Assembly: GCA_052326585.1 (NCBI GenBank)
Contig: JBKQLU010000037.1
Span: forward strand, 1-35,943
Direction of reading: 5' to 3'
Source: JAPLJC01 sp052326585
Lineage (GTDB): Bacteria > Desulfobacterota > Desulfobaccia > Desulfobaccales > 0-14-0-80-60-11
DNA length: 35,943 nt
Of the stretch, positions 26,663-33,776 are shown one piece after another; position 1 is the first letter of the stretch, and every line of letters begins with the position of its first letter. The notes beneath the pieces are model-generated. The model did no database searches, was not told where the DNA came from, and saw only the letters and a program-made list of their open reading frames with translations. Position numbers and translations under genes: made by a program.

Positions 26663-27864
26663 ACCGGCTACCGCAGCCCGAAAGCCGCAGCCTGGAAAGC
26701 GGCTCCTGGGGCCTGCAGGCGGTGGTTTTCGGCCTGGTGGCCGCGGCCGTCTGCAACATCTACCTCACCCAGCCGGTGTTGCCGGTGTTGCAGGCCGAAT
26801 TCGGGGTCAGCCCTTCCCAAGCTTCTTATACCGTCTCCGCGGTGATCCTCGGGCTCGCCCTGGCCAACCTGCCGTTCGGTTGGCTGGCGGACCGCATGGC
26901 GGTGCGGAGCCTCATCCTGACCGGCGGCGGGGTGGTATGCGCCGCCGGGCTCTGCTGCGCCGCCACCCATAGCCTGCCCCTGCTGGTGGCGGCCCGCTTT
27001 GTGCAGGGTCTGTTTGTACCGGCCCTGACCACCTGCCTGGCCGCCTACCTCTCCGCCAACCTGCCCGTGGAAAGGCTTAACGTGGTGATGGGGTCCTATG
27101 TCGCCGCCACTACCACCGGCGGTCTGGGCAGCCGCCTGTTGGGCGGCATGTTTCCGCCCGGTCAATGGCGGTACGCCTTCGTCTGCGCCGCCTTCTTGCT
27201 GGCCGGGGCCACCGTCATTGCCTTCTGGCGGCTGCCGCCGGGCCGGGGGCCGGATAAGGAACGGAACGGCGGCGAAGGTTTCCTCACCCTGTTAAAGCAA
27301 CCGGCACTGAGACGCATCTTTCTGGTGGCCTTCGGCGGCTTTTTCGTCTTCTCCTCGGTGTTCAACTATCTGCCGTTTTATCTCTCCAGGGCGCCATTCT
27401 ACGCCTCTACCCGCCTCATTACCCTGCTGTATCTCTCCTTTCTCATGGGGATCTTCATTGCGCCGCTCTCCGGCAAGTTGAGCAACAAGATCGGCAACGG
27501 CGGCACCATGATCCTGGGGTCGCTGCTCTTCACCCTGGCCATCGCCCTGACCCTGGTAAAATCCCTGGTGGTCATCCTGGCGGCCCTGATCCTGGTGTGC
27601 GGCGGATTTTTTTCTATTCATGCCGCGGCCGCCGGTTCACTGAACCGCAAGCTTACCGCCAGCCGGGGCCAGGCCAATTCCCTGTACATCCTGTCCTATT
27701 ACCTGGGCGGGGCGGCGGGCATCACTCTGAGCGGCCATGCTTACGGCCTGGCTGGCTGGCGGGGAATGGCCGCTTTATGGATCGCAGTCCTGGCCCTGCC
27801 TTTCGCCACCGGGCTGGCGGAGCGGCGCCAGGAACATGGGCGGAGTCAGAAGGCTTCACATTAA
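26650..27864 (+). CDS. MFS transporter, YnfM/YybF-like
   Basis: About 404 residues with roughly 12 hydrophobic segments. The first follows SWGLQAVVFGLVAAAVCNIY, then TQPVLPVLQAEFGVSPSQAS, typical of YnfM/YybF-type drug or arabinose efflux carriers. The MFS loop 2-3 signature is GWLADRMAVRS and the conserved motif in helix 4 is ARFVQGLFVPA. The start is uncertain: GTG at 26650, overlapping asnS by 13 bases, gives a sensible short N-terminus; the ATG at 26515 would create a long Arg/Pro-rich extension read from inside asnS. The substrate cannot be predicted. The overlap suggests co-transcription with asnS. Confidence 0.88.
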   Translation: MLPLNRLPQPESRSLESGSWGLQAVVFGLVAAAVCNIYLTQPVLPVLQAEFGVSPSQASYTVSAVILGLALANLPFGWLADRMAVRSLILTGGGVVCAAGLCCAATHSLPLLVAARFVQGLFVPALTTCLAAYLSANLPVERLNVVMGSYVAATTTGGLGSRLLGGMFPPGQWRYAFVCAAFLLAGATVIAFWRLPPGRGPDKERNGGEGFLTLLKQPALRRIFLVAFGGFFVFSSVFNYLPFYLSRAPFYASTRLITLLYLSFLMGIFIAPLSGKLSNKIGNGGTMILGSLLFTLAIALTLVKSLVVILAALILVCGGFFSIHAAAAGSLNRKLTASRGQANSLYILSYYLGGAAGITLSGHAYGLAGWRGMAALWIAVLALPFATGLAERRQEHGRSQKASH

Positions 27865-27990
27865 AGTTGAGGCCGGGGACTAAATGGGTGATAATAATAG
27901 ACAAGCAATCCCTGACAAGTAGAAAACCCCTGATTTTCTGCGGATATCGCCGGTCCGAGGATGATTATCGGTTTATGTGGCAATTACTAT

Positions 27991-28018
27991 TTAACATTTC
28001 CGTTTATGCCGGGTCTAA
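27991..28018 (+). promoter_or_regulatory. ECF-type (sigma-E-like) promoter, possible autoregulation
   Basis: TTAACAT at 27991-27997, 15 bases, then GTCTAA at 28013-28018. The -10 matches the E. coli sigma-E element and the -35 keeps its AAC core. It lies 28 bases before the sigma factor ATG, as expected if the sigma factor drives its own operon. Confidence 0.45.
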
Positions 28019-28045
28019 ACTATTGAAGGCCGGCGACGAGAGATC

Positions 28046-28639
28046 ATGACTGACGCACAGCTCGTGGCCCGGGCTCAGGGCGGAGACCTGCAGGCCTTCG
28101 AAGAATTGGTGGTGAAGTACCAGCGGGAGATTTACGGCCTGGCCTGCCGGATGGTGAGCGACCCGGAAGAAGCGAAGGATTTGTCGCAGCAGGCCTTTAT
28201 GCAGGCCTTTATGTATATCCGGAGCTTTCGCCAGGATGCCCAATTCCGCACCTGGCTGTTCCGGATCGCCATCAACCAGTGTTACAACTTTCTGAAAAGC
28301 CGGAAAAAGTTTGGCGACACGGTGGATTGTGACGAAGTGGCGCTGGTGGGGGAGGGGGACTCCCCGGAAGAGGAACTGATATCCAGCGATGAGCGGCAGC
28401 GGGTTTACGCCGCTCTGAAAAAGCTGCCTCCCAAACAGCAGGCGGTGCTCACTTTGAAGTTGGAACAGGGCCTTTCGTACCAGGAAATCAGCGGTGTCCT
28501 GGGAGGAACCCCTGGCGCCGCCCGGGTGAATTACTGCCAGGCCTTGAAGAATTTAAAGAAATATCTGAAGAGTGAGGAAGAAGATGAATTGGCAATGCGC
28601 CCTTCTCCAGCGGTGGCTACCAGAGTATCCCGACGGTGA
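28046..28639 (+). CDS. ECF RNA polymerase sigma factor, RpoE-like
   Basis: A 197-residue ECF sigma factor. Region 2 (about 10-80) has the pattern AFEELVVKYQREIYGLACRM, then DLSQQAFMQAF and FRTWLFRIAINQCYNFLKSR. Region 4 (about 125-180) has LPPKQQAVLTLKLEQGLSYQ and a helix-turn-helix. The C-terminal 20 residues past KKYLKSE are not conserved and overlap the anti-sigma start by 56 bases. It heads a three-gene unit with a zinc anti-sigma factor and a Spy-like protein, similar in plan to envelope or metal stress modules such as CnrHYX. Confidence 0.93.
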   Translation: MTDAQLVARAQGGDLQAFEELVVKYQREIYGLACRMVSDPEEAKDLSQQAFMQAFMYIRSFRQDAQFRTWLFRIAINQCYNFLKSRKKFGDTVDCDEVALVGEGDSPEEELISSDERQRVYAALKKLPPKQQAVLTLKLEQGLSYQEISGVLGGTPGAARVNYCQALKNLKKYLKSEEEDELAMRPSPAVATRVSRR

Positions 28640-29225
28640 CCTGCCCGCCTTTTGGCTGAGGTGGCTTAAGCCTCACGTGGAGCGGTGCGACCACTGTCGC
28701 GAAGAGCTGGCGGCCTTGAAGGAAACGGCCCAGGCCATACGGACCTCTCCGGTGGCTGATCCGGGGCCGGAGTTCTGGACCGACTTTTCCCGGGAGTTGC
28801 ACCTGAAGCTGGTCCAGGCCGTCCAGGAAGGTAGGATGGTCCCGGCCCGGTCCTCCTGGTGGGGCAGGATTCCCTATCTGGTGGGGGCTTCGGCCCTGGC
28901 GGTCCTGCTCCTGTGGGTGGCCTTCAGCCATCTCGATTCCCGGCAGCCCGGTCCGGCTGCACCCCAGATCGCCCAACAAAAGGCCGCCACCGGGCCGGTG
29001 GCGGTTGCTCCCCAGGCCCCGGCCGGCCAGGAGCCCAATAATTATCTCTATGTCTCCAGCAACCGCGGCGAGGAGACGCCTCCGGAAGAAGATCTGGGGG
29101 ACGACCTGGACTCCACCCTGAGCGGAATGACGCCACAGCAAAAGGAAATGTTCCTGAAAAAGTTAAACCAGCAGCAAAAGGATGGATCATGCATAAAAAG
29201 CTACTCTTCTATTTTCTGTGCCTGA
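28584..29225 (+). CDS. Anti-sigma factor with zinc-finger (ZAS) domain
   Basis: A 213-residue membrane anti-sigma factor for the upstream ECF protein. The N-terminal zinc motif is HVERCDHC (H-x3-C-x2-C), followed by a helix, then one membrane span (IPYLVGASALAVLLLWVAF, about residues 92-110) and a Pro/Ala/Gln-rich periplasmic tail. The ATG at 28584 has GAGGAAG just upstream, inside the sigma gene; a GTG at 28572 is in frame but less likely. Its last 37 bases overlap the next gene. Release would follow sensing in the periplasm. Confidence 0.9.
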   Translation: MNWQCALLQRWLPEYPDGDLPAFWLRWLKPHVERCDHCREELAALKETAQAIRTSPVADPGPEFWTDFSRELHLKLVQAVQEGRMVPARSSWWGRIPYLVGASALAVLLLWVAFSHLDSRQPGPAAPQIAQQKAATGPVAVAPQAPAGQEPNNYLYVSSNRGEETPPEEDLGDDLDSTLSGMTPQQKEMFLKKLNQQQKDGSCIKSYSSIFCA

Positions 29226-29755
29226 TGCTGGCCGGGATGGCTTCGGCCACCTGGGCCCTGGCGCAGCCCGCCGGGGTTTTCCAAGGGCCCGGGGGTGGGG
29301 GCGGTGGTTTTCAGGAACGCTTCCAGCAAGTAAAACGCAATCAGATGGGGTCGGCCCTGGGGGTGAGTCAGCAAACCGTGGACCAGCTCCTGCAGATCGA
29401 ACAGCGTTATCAGCCGAGCCGGCGGCAATTGATCCAGAGCATGAGGATGGATTACCAGCGCCTGCAACAGCTCATGTCGCAGCCGGCGCCGCCGGAGCGG
29501 GAGGTGGGGGCCATCCTTGGCGACATGAAGCGGAAGAAACAGGAGATGCAGGATCTCCAGACGCGCCAGGGCGAGGAAGAGGACGCCCTCCTCAGCCCGG
29601 TGCAACAGGCCCGCTATCTCATGTATAACCAATCTTTGATGAGAGAGGCCCGCAGTGTCCAGAGAGGCGGTCCGGGCGGTCCTCCAGGGGGGGGGGGCTC
29701 CTTTACCCCGCAGGGCCCCCGGGAGGTTCCGGTAATCAACCCTTCCGGCCGTTAA
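29189..29755 (+). CDS. Periplasmic Spy/CpxP-like stress sensor or chaperone
   Basis: A 188-residue exported helical protein. Signal peptide 1-25 (KKLLFYFLCLMLAGMASATW then ALAQP), a Gly-rich stretch, then Gln/Arg/Met-rich amphipathic helices with LLQIEQRYQPSRRQLIQSMR and LSPVQQARYL, resembling the LTxxQ motifs of the Spy/CpxP/metal-resistance family. A Pro/Gly-rich tail follows. It overlaps the anti-sigma gene by 37 bases, making it the likely third partner in stress sensing. A run of 11 G at 29687-29697 lies in the coding sequence near the tail and could slip during replication. Confidence 0.85.
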   Translation: MHKKLLFYFLCLMLAGMASATWALAQPAGVFQGPGGGGGGFQERFQQVKRNQMGSALGVSQQTVDQLLQIEQRYQPSRRQLIQSMRMDYQRLQQLMSQPAPPEREVGAILGDMKRKKQEMQDLQTRQGEEEDALLSPVQQARYLMYNQSLMREARSVQRGGPGGPPGGGGSFTPQGPREVPVINPSGR

Positions 29756-29832
29756 CGGCCGGCGAGCCCCGGGAAAATCCGGTCTCTGATCCCGGCGGTG
29801 CAAATGAGCAAATTATTTGGCCTTGCCGACAG

Positions 29833-29859
29833 GGGCGGACCCAGGTGTCCGCCCTTTTT
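29833..29859 (+). terminator. Rho-independent terminator of the sigma operon
   Basis: GGGCGGAC and GTCCGCCC form an 8-bp stem around a 6-base loop, followed by TTTTT, 78 bases past the stop. Confidence 0.92.
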
Positions 29860-29961
29860 GCTGTCCCGGGGCCTTTTTCGAGTTTTGGCGAGGATTTCCG
29901 GATGGAAAATGAGCCCGGCCCCCTTGCCAAGCCCGGGGCGCAGGGCTAAAATATCTCTGCT

Positions 29962-30048
29962 GCCGGAGTGGTGGAATTGGTAGACGCAGGGGACTCAAAA
30001 TCCCCCGGGGGCAACCCTGTGCCGGTTCGAGTCCGGCCTCCGGTACCA
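29962..30048 (+). tRNA. tRNA-Leu (anticodon CAA)
   Basis: An 87-base class II tRNA with encoded CCA. Acceptor GCCGGAG pairs with CTCCGGT (one G-U pair). Anticodon stem GGGGA/TCCCC encloses CTCAAAA, anticodon CAA for TTG codons. A long variable arm (30006-30019 region) and T-arm GGTTCGAGTCC support the call. Confidence 0.96.
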
Positions 30049-30061
30049 TTAGGAAATCAAT

Positions 30062-30091
30062 GGGCTAGGCTCCGATAGCCTGACCCCTTTT
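30062..30091 (+). terminator. Terminator after tRNA-Leu
   Basis: GGG..AGGCT pairs with AGCCT..CCC with a small internal mismatch, ending CTTTT. Between it and the promoter at 30275 the DNA is AT-rich without recognised features. Confidence 0.65.
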
Positions 30092-30274
30092 AGTTTTCAC
30101 TTTAAGCCTGGTAAATAGACCGGCTAATATCGTTACCGCTTTCTTCCCGCCAAGGCAAAGAGATAACACCGTAATATCTTCAATTATCTATGATACCTGT
30201 AACTTATCCTATCTATCCCTCTGGCAGATCATTTATAATGCCCCTAAATTTGTTTTAAAATACCTCAAAAAGGC

Positions 30275-30303
30275 TTGACAGATTTTAACTCCGTGATTAA
30301 TTA
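30275..30303 (+). promoter_or_regulatory. Sigma-70 promoter of the riboswitch-controlled gene
   Basis: TTGACA at 30275-30280, 17-base spacer, TAATTA at 30298-30303. The start would fall at about 30310, exactly where the riboswitch aptamer begins. Confidence 0.7.
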
Positions 30304-30310
30304 TATCTTA

Positions 30311-30391
30311 CGGAAAAGCCAAACCTGCCGCGAGGTGGGGACGGAAAGCCACGGGTCTCTAATTTTTTTTATGAGAAAGCCGGGTTGCCTG
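30311..30391 (+). promoter_or_regulatory. GEMM-I family cyclic dinucleotide riboswitch, GEMM-Ib (cGAMP)-like
   Basis: The aptamer core is present: AAACC (30321-30325), a six-pair stem capped by a GCGA tetraloop (30329-30332 region), GGGGACGGAAAGCC (30337-30350), a second stem with GTCTC/GAGA and a closing GCCGGGTTGCC. It lies just after a good promoter and before a strong terminator. The base equivalent to G20 of the Vc2 c-di-GMP aptamer is A (30317). In Geobacter, A20 and the GACGGAAAGCC form mark GEMM-Ib switches that prefer 3',3'-cGAMP. The ligand is inferred, and c-di-GMP remains possible. Confidence 0.85.
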
Positions 30392-30420
30392 GAAATGGGG
30401 CAACGCGGCTCTTCTTTTTT
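30373..30420 (+). terminator. Riboswitch expression-platform terminator
   Basis: GAAAGCCGGGTTGCC pairs with GGCAACGCGGCTCTTC (30399-30414) and runs into TTTTTT (30415-30420). The 5' arm contains the aptamer's closing strand, so ligand binding and terminator formation compete: the layout of a ligand-ON switch. Confidence 0.85.
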
Positions 30421-30464
30421 ACGAAACCGCCTCCCCAAGATCTCCTGGCAAAGAGAGGTGCATT

Positions 30465-31043
30465 ATGAAGAGATGGGCTATCCTACTGGCTTTGGCGCTT
30501 TCTGTCCTCCTGGTCCAAACGGCGGCGGCCAATTTGGTGGTGAACGGAGATTTCGGCACCGGCGATTTGACCGGGTGGACCTTCACGGCCGCCAGCTCTG
30601 GCTCAGACTTTAATATTGATAGTGAATCTGGTCCTCCTCCTCCCGGCTATACCTACGCGGCAAATTTCGGGGCGGTGGGAGCATTTGACGACACTATCAC
30701 GCAAACCATTGCGACGGTGGCTGGTCAAACATATACCTTCAGTTTCTTGCTGAATCACAATAGTACGAATGCTGAAAACGATTTCAATGTCTACTGGGGT
30801 GCAGACCAGATTTTGGCCTTGCTTAACGACGCCAGCTTCGATTGGACCGCGTATTCCTACACCGAAACCGCGACGGGGGCAAGCACGACTATTGAGTTTG
30901 CAGGCAGGGATGTTCCCGCCTGGTACGGCTTGGACGGCGTTGACGTCGAAGGAGTCTCAGTAGTCCCTTTACCCGGCACACTAGTCCTCCTGGGCTCCGG
31001 ACTTCTTTCTCTGCTGGGATGGAGGAGAATGCAGCAGGGTTGA
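30465..31043 (+). CDS. Exported VPLPG/PEP-CTERM-type protein
   Basis: A 192-residue exported protein. Signal peptide 1-22 (RWAILLALALSVLLVQTAAA), then a beta-rich domain beginning NLVVNGDFGTGDLTGWTF, the galactose-binding-like start seen in DUF642 and similar carbohydrate-binding folds. The C-terminus has the sorting tripartite VPLPGTLVLLGSGLL, membrane helix and WRR, a PEP-CTERM-like signal used for processing by an exosortase. GAGGTG precedes the ATG. Its leader carries the riboswitch, so its synthesis should follow a dinucleotide second messenger, suiting a surface or biofilm matrix role. No exosortase gene is in the window. Confidence 0.88.
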   Translation: MKRWAILLALALSVLLVQTAAANLVVNGDFGTGDLTGWTFTAASSGSDFNIDSESGPPPPGYTYAANFGAVGAFDDTITQTIATVAGQTYTFSFLLNHNSTNAENDFNVYWGADQILALLNDASFDWTAYSYTETATGASTTIEFAGRDVPAWYGLDGVDVEGVSVVPLPGTLVLLGSGLLSLLGWRRMQQG

Positions 31044-31235
31044 CCGGCCAGCCTCTACCAGCAGCAGCCAAGGCAGGGTCTCCATGTCCCTGCCTTTTTT
31101 CTTTGGCCCCCCTTCCGGTTTGATGATCTCTGCCTTTTCCGCACTTGCCTGCTTTTGCAAGACCCCGGGGCAGATCTCCATGCCGGAGCCGCAGCCGAGG
31201 CATTCTTCTTCGTCAATCCAGACCGCTTCAGCCAT
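30981..31235 (-). pseudogene. Truncated ferredoxin remnant
   Basis: The ATG at 31235 has AGGAAA upstream and begins like a [4Fe-4S] ferredoxin: AVWIDEEECLGCGSGMEICP, then EKAEIIKPEGG. The third cluster Cys is Gly (CLGCGSG), and after residue 43 the homology stops; the frame continues as a meaningless tail through the convergent gene's terminator into its 3' end. The fourth Cys (CPxxCI region) is lost, so it cannot bind a normal cluster. It most likely lost its 3' half in a deletion that joined it to the VPLPG gene. Confidence 0.7.
31072..31100 (+). terminator. Terminator of the VPLPG gene
   Basis: GGCAGGG (31072-31078) pairs with CCCTGCC (31088-31094), followed by six T, 29 bases after the stop. 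Confidence 0.9.
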
Positions 31236-31294
31236 AATCGTTTCCTGCTAAACCGCTAAGAGATAATAACTGGCCAATTATACCGAAATGGCTC

Positions 31295-31864
31295 TCAGCC
31301 GCCTTTCCCAGGGGTTTCCTGGTTTTCCTCCGGCGGGTAGCTGAGGCGGGTGCCCGCCACCCGGGCGAAAGGGGTGAGCCGGTGCGGCTGGCTCTTCCCC
31401 AATCCCAGGATGTGTTCCACCCGGACTTCCCGCACCGTGAGGGCGTCGGCGATGAGGGAGCGGTGGCAGCGCCAGGGCACCGCTTCGGCGCACATCACCG
31501 CGGTGGGCTGTTTGCGGGCCAGCTCCAGCAACCCGGAAAGTTGAGCCTCAAACTCCGGCGTCTGCATGTAATCGGCAAAGCCCCGGAAGGCCGGGCTGCG
31601 CCAGCCCCGGTTGGGGGAATCCGGCCGCGTCTTCCTGAGGCCGCCCAGCCCCGGCAGATGGAGGTAGTCGAGGCCCGCGGGCGCCAAATCCTTGGGGAGC
31701 GTCTCCTTATTGAACTGGGGGTTGTGCCGGGAACGGGGCTCTGTCCGGACGTCGGCCACCAGGGTTACGCCAAAATCCCGCAAGATCCGGATGAATTCCG
31801 CCAGCGGCCGGGTGGAATGCCCGATGGTATAAACGAGTGCTGATCCTGGCGTGTCGCTGCTCAC
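31295..31864 (-). CDS. DUF488 family protein
   Basis: A 189-residue protein with the family landmarks: VYTIGHSTRPLAEF near the start, DVRTEPRSRHNPQFN, and CAEAVPWRCHRSLIADAL with the conserved Cys and His. DUF488 proteins are often next to DNA repair or nucleotide genes, but no reaction is established. The GTG start at 31864 overlaps the stop of the alkA-like gene (GTGA), so it is co-translated with the glycosylase; longer in-frame starts run back into that gene and are rejected. This pairing suggests a role linked to alkylation damage. Confidence 0.88.
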   Translation of the reverse strand: MSSDTPGSALVYTIGHSTRPLAEFIRILRDFGVTLVADVRTEPRSRHNPQFNKETLPKDLAPAGLDYLHLPGLGGLRKTRPDSPNRGWRSPAFRGFADYMQTPEFEAQLSGLLELARKQPTAVMCAEAVPWRCHRSLIADALTVREVRVEHILGLGKSQPHRLTPFARVAGTRLSYPPEENQETPGKGG

Positions 31865-32796
31865 GTGCCGAGGACCCCTTCCTCCACCAGGTGACTGAGC
31901 AGTAAATGGAAGTAAATGAGGCCGCCAAATGGCTGCCAGCGGGCCAGTATACGACTGACCTCCTGGTGATCCAGCGGCCCCGGCAGCTCCAACCAGGCTT
32001 GCAGCCGGTTGCGGGCTCCAACATCGTTTCCCGGAAAGATCCGCCACCTCCCCAGGCCCCGCAGCAGGACGTATTCCGCGCTCCAGCGGCCGATGCCCCG
32101 CAGGACTTCCAGGTACTCAATGGCCTGCTCGTCAGCCATGGCAGCCAGCTTTTCCAAGTCCACCCGGCCCTGGGCGACACCCTGGGCCAGATCCAGCAGA
32201 GTGCGTGCTTTGCTGCGGCTGAACCCCAGGCGGCGGAGGTTTTCCGGGTCGGCCCCGGCCAGGTCCACAGCCCGTGGAAAAGCGGCCGCGGGCCCGTTTG
32301 CCCCAGGAAAACTGGGCCCATAGTCTGCGGCCAACCGGTTGAGCAGATGAATGCCGACGGTGAGGCTGAGCTGCTGGCAGGCGATGGCGTTTACCAGGGC
32401 CTCGAAAACGCTGGGGAAGCGAGGCGGCTTAACCCCCCGAAGGGGCTGGACCAGTGCTTGCAGTCGCCGATCCTGTGCGGCCAAGCGATAAAATCCTTCC
32501 AGATCGGCGTCCAGGCCCAGCATCTGCGTCAGGACGGCTTTGAGGGCCGGGGCTGCGCCCGGCGCTTCCAGGCCTCCTCCGCTGACCGTAACCTGCAGCT
32601 CCGGCGCATCGGGAGGCTTGGTCTGGAAGACGGTGAGCAGCACCGCTTCACCCTGAACCATCAGGACTCTCTGGTACCTGCGGCCGTCCCAGCGATCCAC
32701 CAAATTATGGGAGCGTCGCCGCAACAGCCAGGCCGTCAAATCAAGGCGGAAAGGGGGGCTTGGGAAGAGCTCAAACGAGATGCTGGTCAAGGGCAA
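31861..32796 (-). CDS. DNA-3-methyladenine glycosylase II, AlkA-like
   Basis: About 311 residues. The N-terminal AlkA domain (1-115) precedes an HhH-GPD glycosylase: PPRFPSVFEALVNAIACQQ, the helix-hairpin-helix VLRGIGRWSAEYVLLRGLG, and the catalytic Asp in FPGNDVGAR. It removes alkylated bases to start base excision repair. Starts are TTG only: 32796, or 32790, which has AGGA seven bases upstream and may be the true one (two residues shorter); an in-frame TAG lies just upstream, so no longer form exists. DUF488 follows by a four-base overlap. Confidence 0.9.
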   Translation of the reverse strand: MPLTSISFELFPSPPFRLDLTAWLLRRRSHNLVDRWDGRRYQRVLMVQGEAVLLTVFQTKPPDAPELQVTVSGGGLEAPGAAPALKAVLTQMLGLDADLEGFYRLAAQDRRLQALVQPLRGVKPPRFPSVFEALVNAIACQQLSLTVGIHLLNRLAADYGPSFPGANGPAAAFPRAVDLAGADPENLRRLGFSRSKARTLLDLAQGVAQGRVDLEKLAAMADEQAIEYLEVLRGIGRWSAEYVLLRGLGRWRIFPGNDVGARNRLQAWLELPGPLDHQEVSRILARWQPFGGLIYFHLLLSHLVEEGVLGT

Positions 32797-32844
32797 GTCC
32801 TATGATTTGAAGGGAAAAAAGAAATCCAGGGGGCGCTTGCCTTC

Positions 32845-32872
32845 AAGGTAAGGTTCTTAAGGACATTGTCAA
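32845..32872 (-). promoter_or_regulatory. Promoter of alkA-DUF488
   Basis: On the - strand TTGACA (32872-32867), 16-base spacer, TACCTT (32850-32845), about 48 bases before the start codon. The -10 is weak. Confidence 0.45.
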
Positions 32873-32995
32873 GCATGGCCTTGGGCGCTAACCGGGTCGA
32901 TTTTAGAGCAACCTAAGAGGGGTCTGAAAAAATCTTTCTACCACCCGCCTTGAGGCTGGGGTATTGAGTGAGGCAAGGGGGCCGAATCTCTCAGG

Positions 32996-33104
32996 GGGTG
33001 TGCCGCAAAGCCCGGGAGTCCCGGATGCCGAGCAATGCTGAAAGCCGCAAGGAGGTGGTGCGCCCTGATTTTAACCTGGCTCAAGGGTTCGTTCCTCCGG
33101 GCGC
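32996..33104 (+). ncRNA. Candidate structured RNA, unassigned
   Basis: Within a 440-base gap. GGGTGTGCC (32996-33004) can pair with GGTGCGCCC (33057-33065), nine pairs with three G-U, enclosing CCGGG/CCCGG (33012-33024) and AGC/GCT hairpins. GCGCCC (33060-33065) can instead pair with GGGCGC (33099-33104), so two folds exclude each other, as in a regulatory leader. It matches no riboswitch I know. The strand is assumed from the downstream PAS gene. The rest of 32873-33178 shows only a repeated GGTCTGAAAAAAT (32925 and 33123 regions). Confidence 0.3.
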
Positions 33105-33178
33105 TCAAATCACTTAAGTTGAGGTCTGAAAAAATTCTGAGCTGTCATATCTTCGCCGCCGAGGTTTGGAACTTGAGC

Positions 33179-33184
33179 TATAAT
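33179..33184 (+). promoter_or_regulatory. -10 box before the PAS-like gene
   Basis: A perfect TATAAT 54 bases upstream of the chosen ATG. No convincing -35 box is seen at 16-18 bases. Confidence 0.35.
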
Positions 33185-33237
33185 CTTTTTTGAGGCAAGA
33201 GCCGGGAACCGGGAAAAAAATGAGGGGAGCTCATTAT

Positions 33238-33618
33238 ATGGGAGAACAGGAAGGTACCACACCATTAGGGGAACTAATCGCGCTGGCAATGGATTGCCTG
33301 AGGGTGGCTGTGACAATTTTCGACCCGAAAAGAACTCTCCTCTATTATAACCGTTATGCCGCCGAGATCCTGGACCGCAAGCCTGAATATATCGGCGCGG
33401 ACATCCATATCCATCATAAGAAAGCAGCAACTAACCAAAAATTTGATGCGATGCTCCTGAAGTTCTCAGAGGGCAGGACTGAGCCATTCCATTATGAGGC
33501 CAGGCCTTATGGAAAAGTCATTGCCGTAACCCTTGTACCTCTCAGAAAAGATGGGCAGTTTATCGGATGTGTTCACGCCGTGCGTCTCAAAGAAGAAATT
33601 GTCGCGGTTGAAAGTTGA
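33238..33618 (+). CDS. Small PAS-domain-like protein
   Basis: A 126-residue single-domain protein. The core resembles a PAS fold: a first helix, AVTIFDPKRTLLYYNRYAAEIL, then a strand and helix around YIGADIHIHH, and a C-terminal sheet HYEARPYGKVIAVTLVPLRK, DGQFIGCVHAVRL. No output domain follows, so it would sense a ligand or redox state and act through a partner. The double His of HIHHKK is notable as a possible metal or haem ligand, which is speculation. GGGGAG eight bases before the ATG at 33238 decides the start over the ATG at 33220 and TTG at 33190. Confidence 0.75.
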   Translation: MGEQEGTTPLGELIALAMDCLRVAVTIFDPKRTLLYYNRYAAEILDRKPEYIGADIHIHHKKAATNQKFDAMLLKFSEGRTEPFHYEARPYGKVIAVTLVPLRKDGQFIGCVHAVRLKEEIVAVES

Positions 33619-33704
33619 GGGCGGATTCTCTACCTGGCGAAAAACTTGCCGAAATCTGGGTATTGGTTAATTTAAGATAAATTATTTTCCTGTCTGCCTT
33701 AATG

Positions 33705-33772
33705 GAATAGGCACCCCAATACAACCATCCTGGATAATCTTTATCTAGGATTTTGGGGTGCCTAGGCTATTC
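33705..33772. terminator. Long imperfect hairpin between PAS gene and pilin array
   Basis: GGCACCCCAA (33710-33719) pairs with TTGGGGTGCC; inside, ATCCTGGATAA pairs with TTATCTAGGAT, and outside GAATAG pairs with CTATTC after a short bulge. It sits between convergent genes and probably stops transcription from both sides, although U-tracts are poor. Confidence 0.6.
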
Positions 33773-33776
33773 TGGA

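Noticed and set aside
32950..33065. Glycine or second GEMM riboswitch before the PAS gene
   Set aside because: Short matches such as AATCTCTCAGG and GCAAAGCC occur, but the required stems and spacing of those classes are missing.
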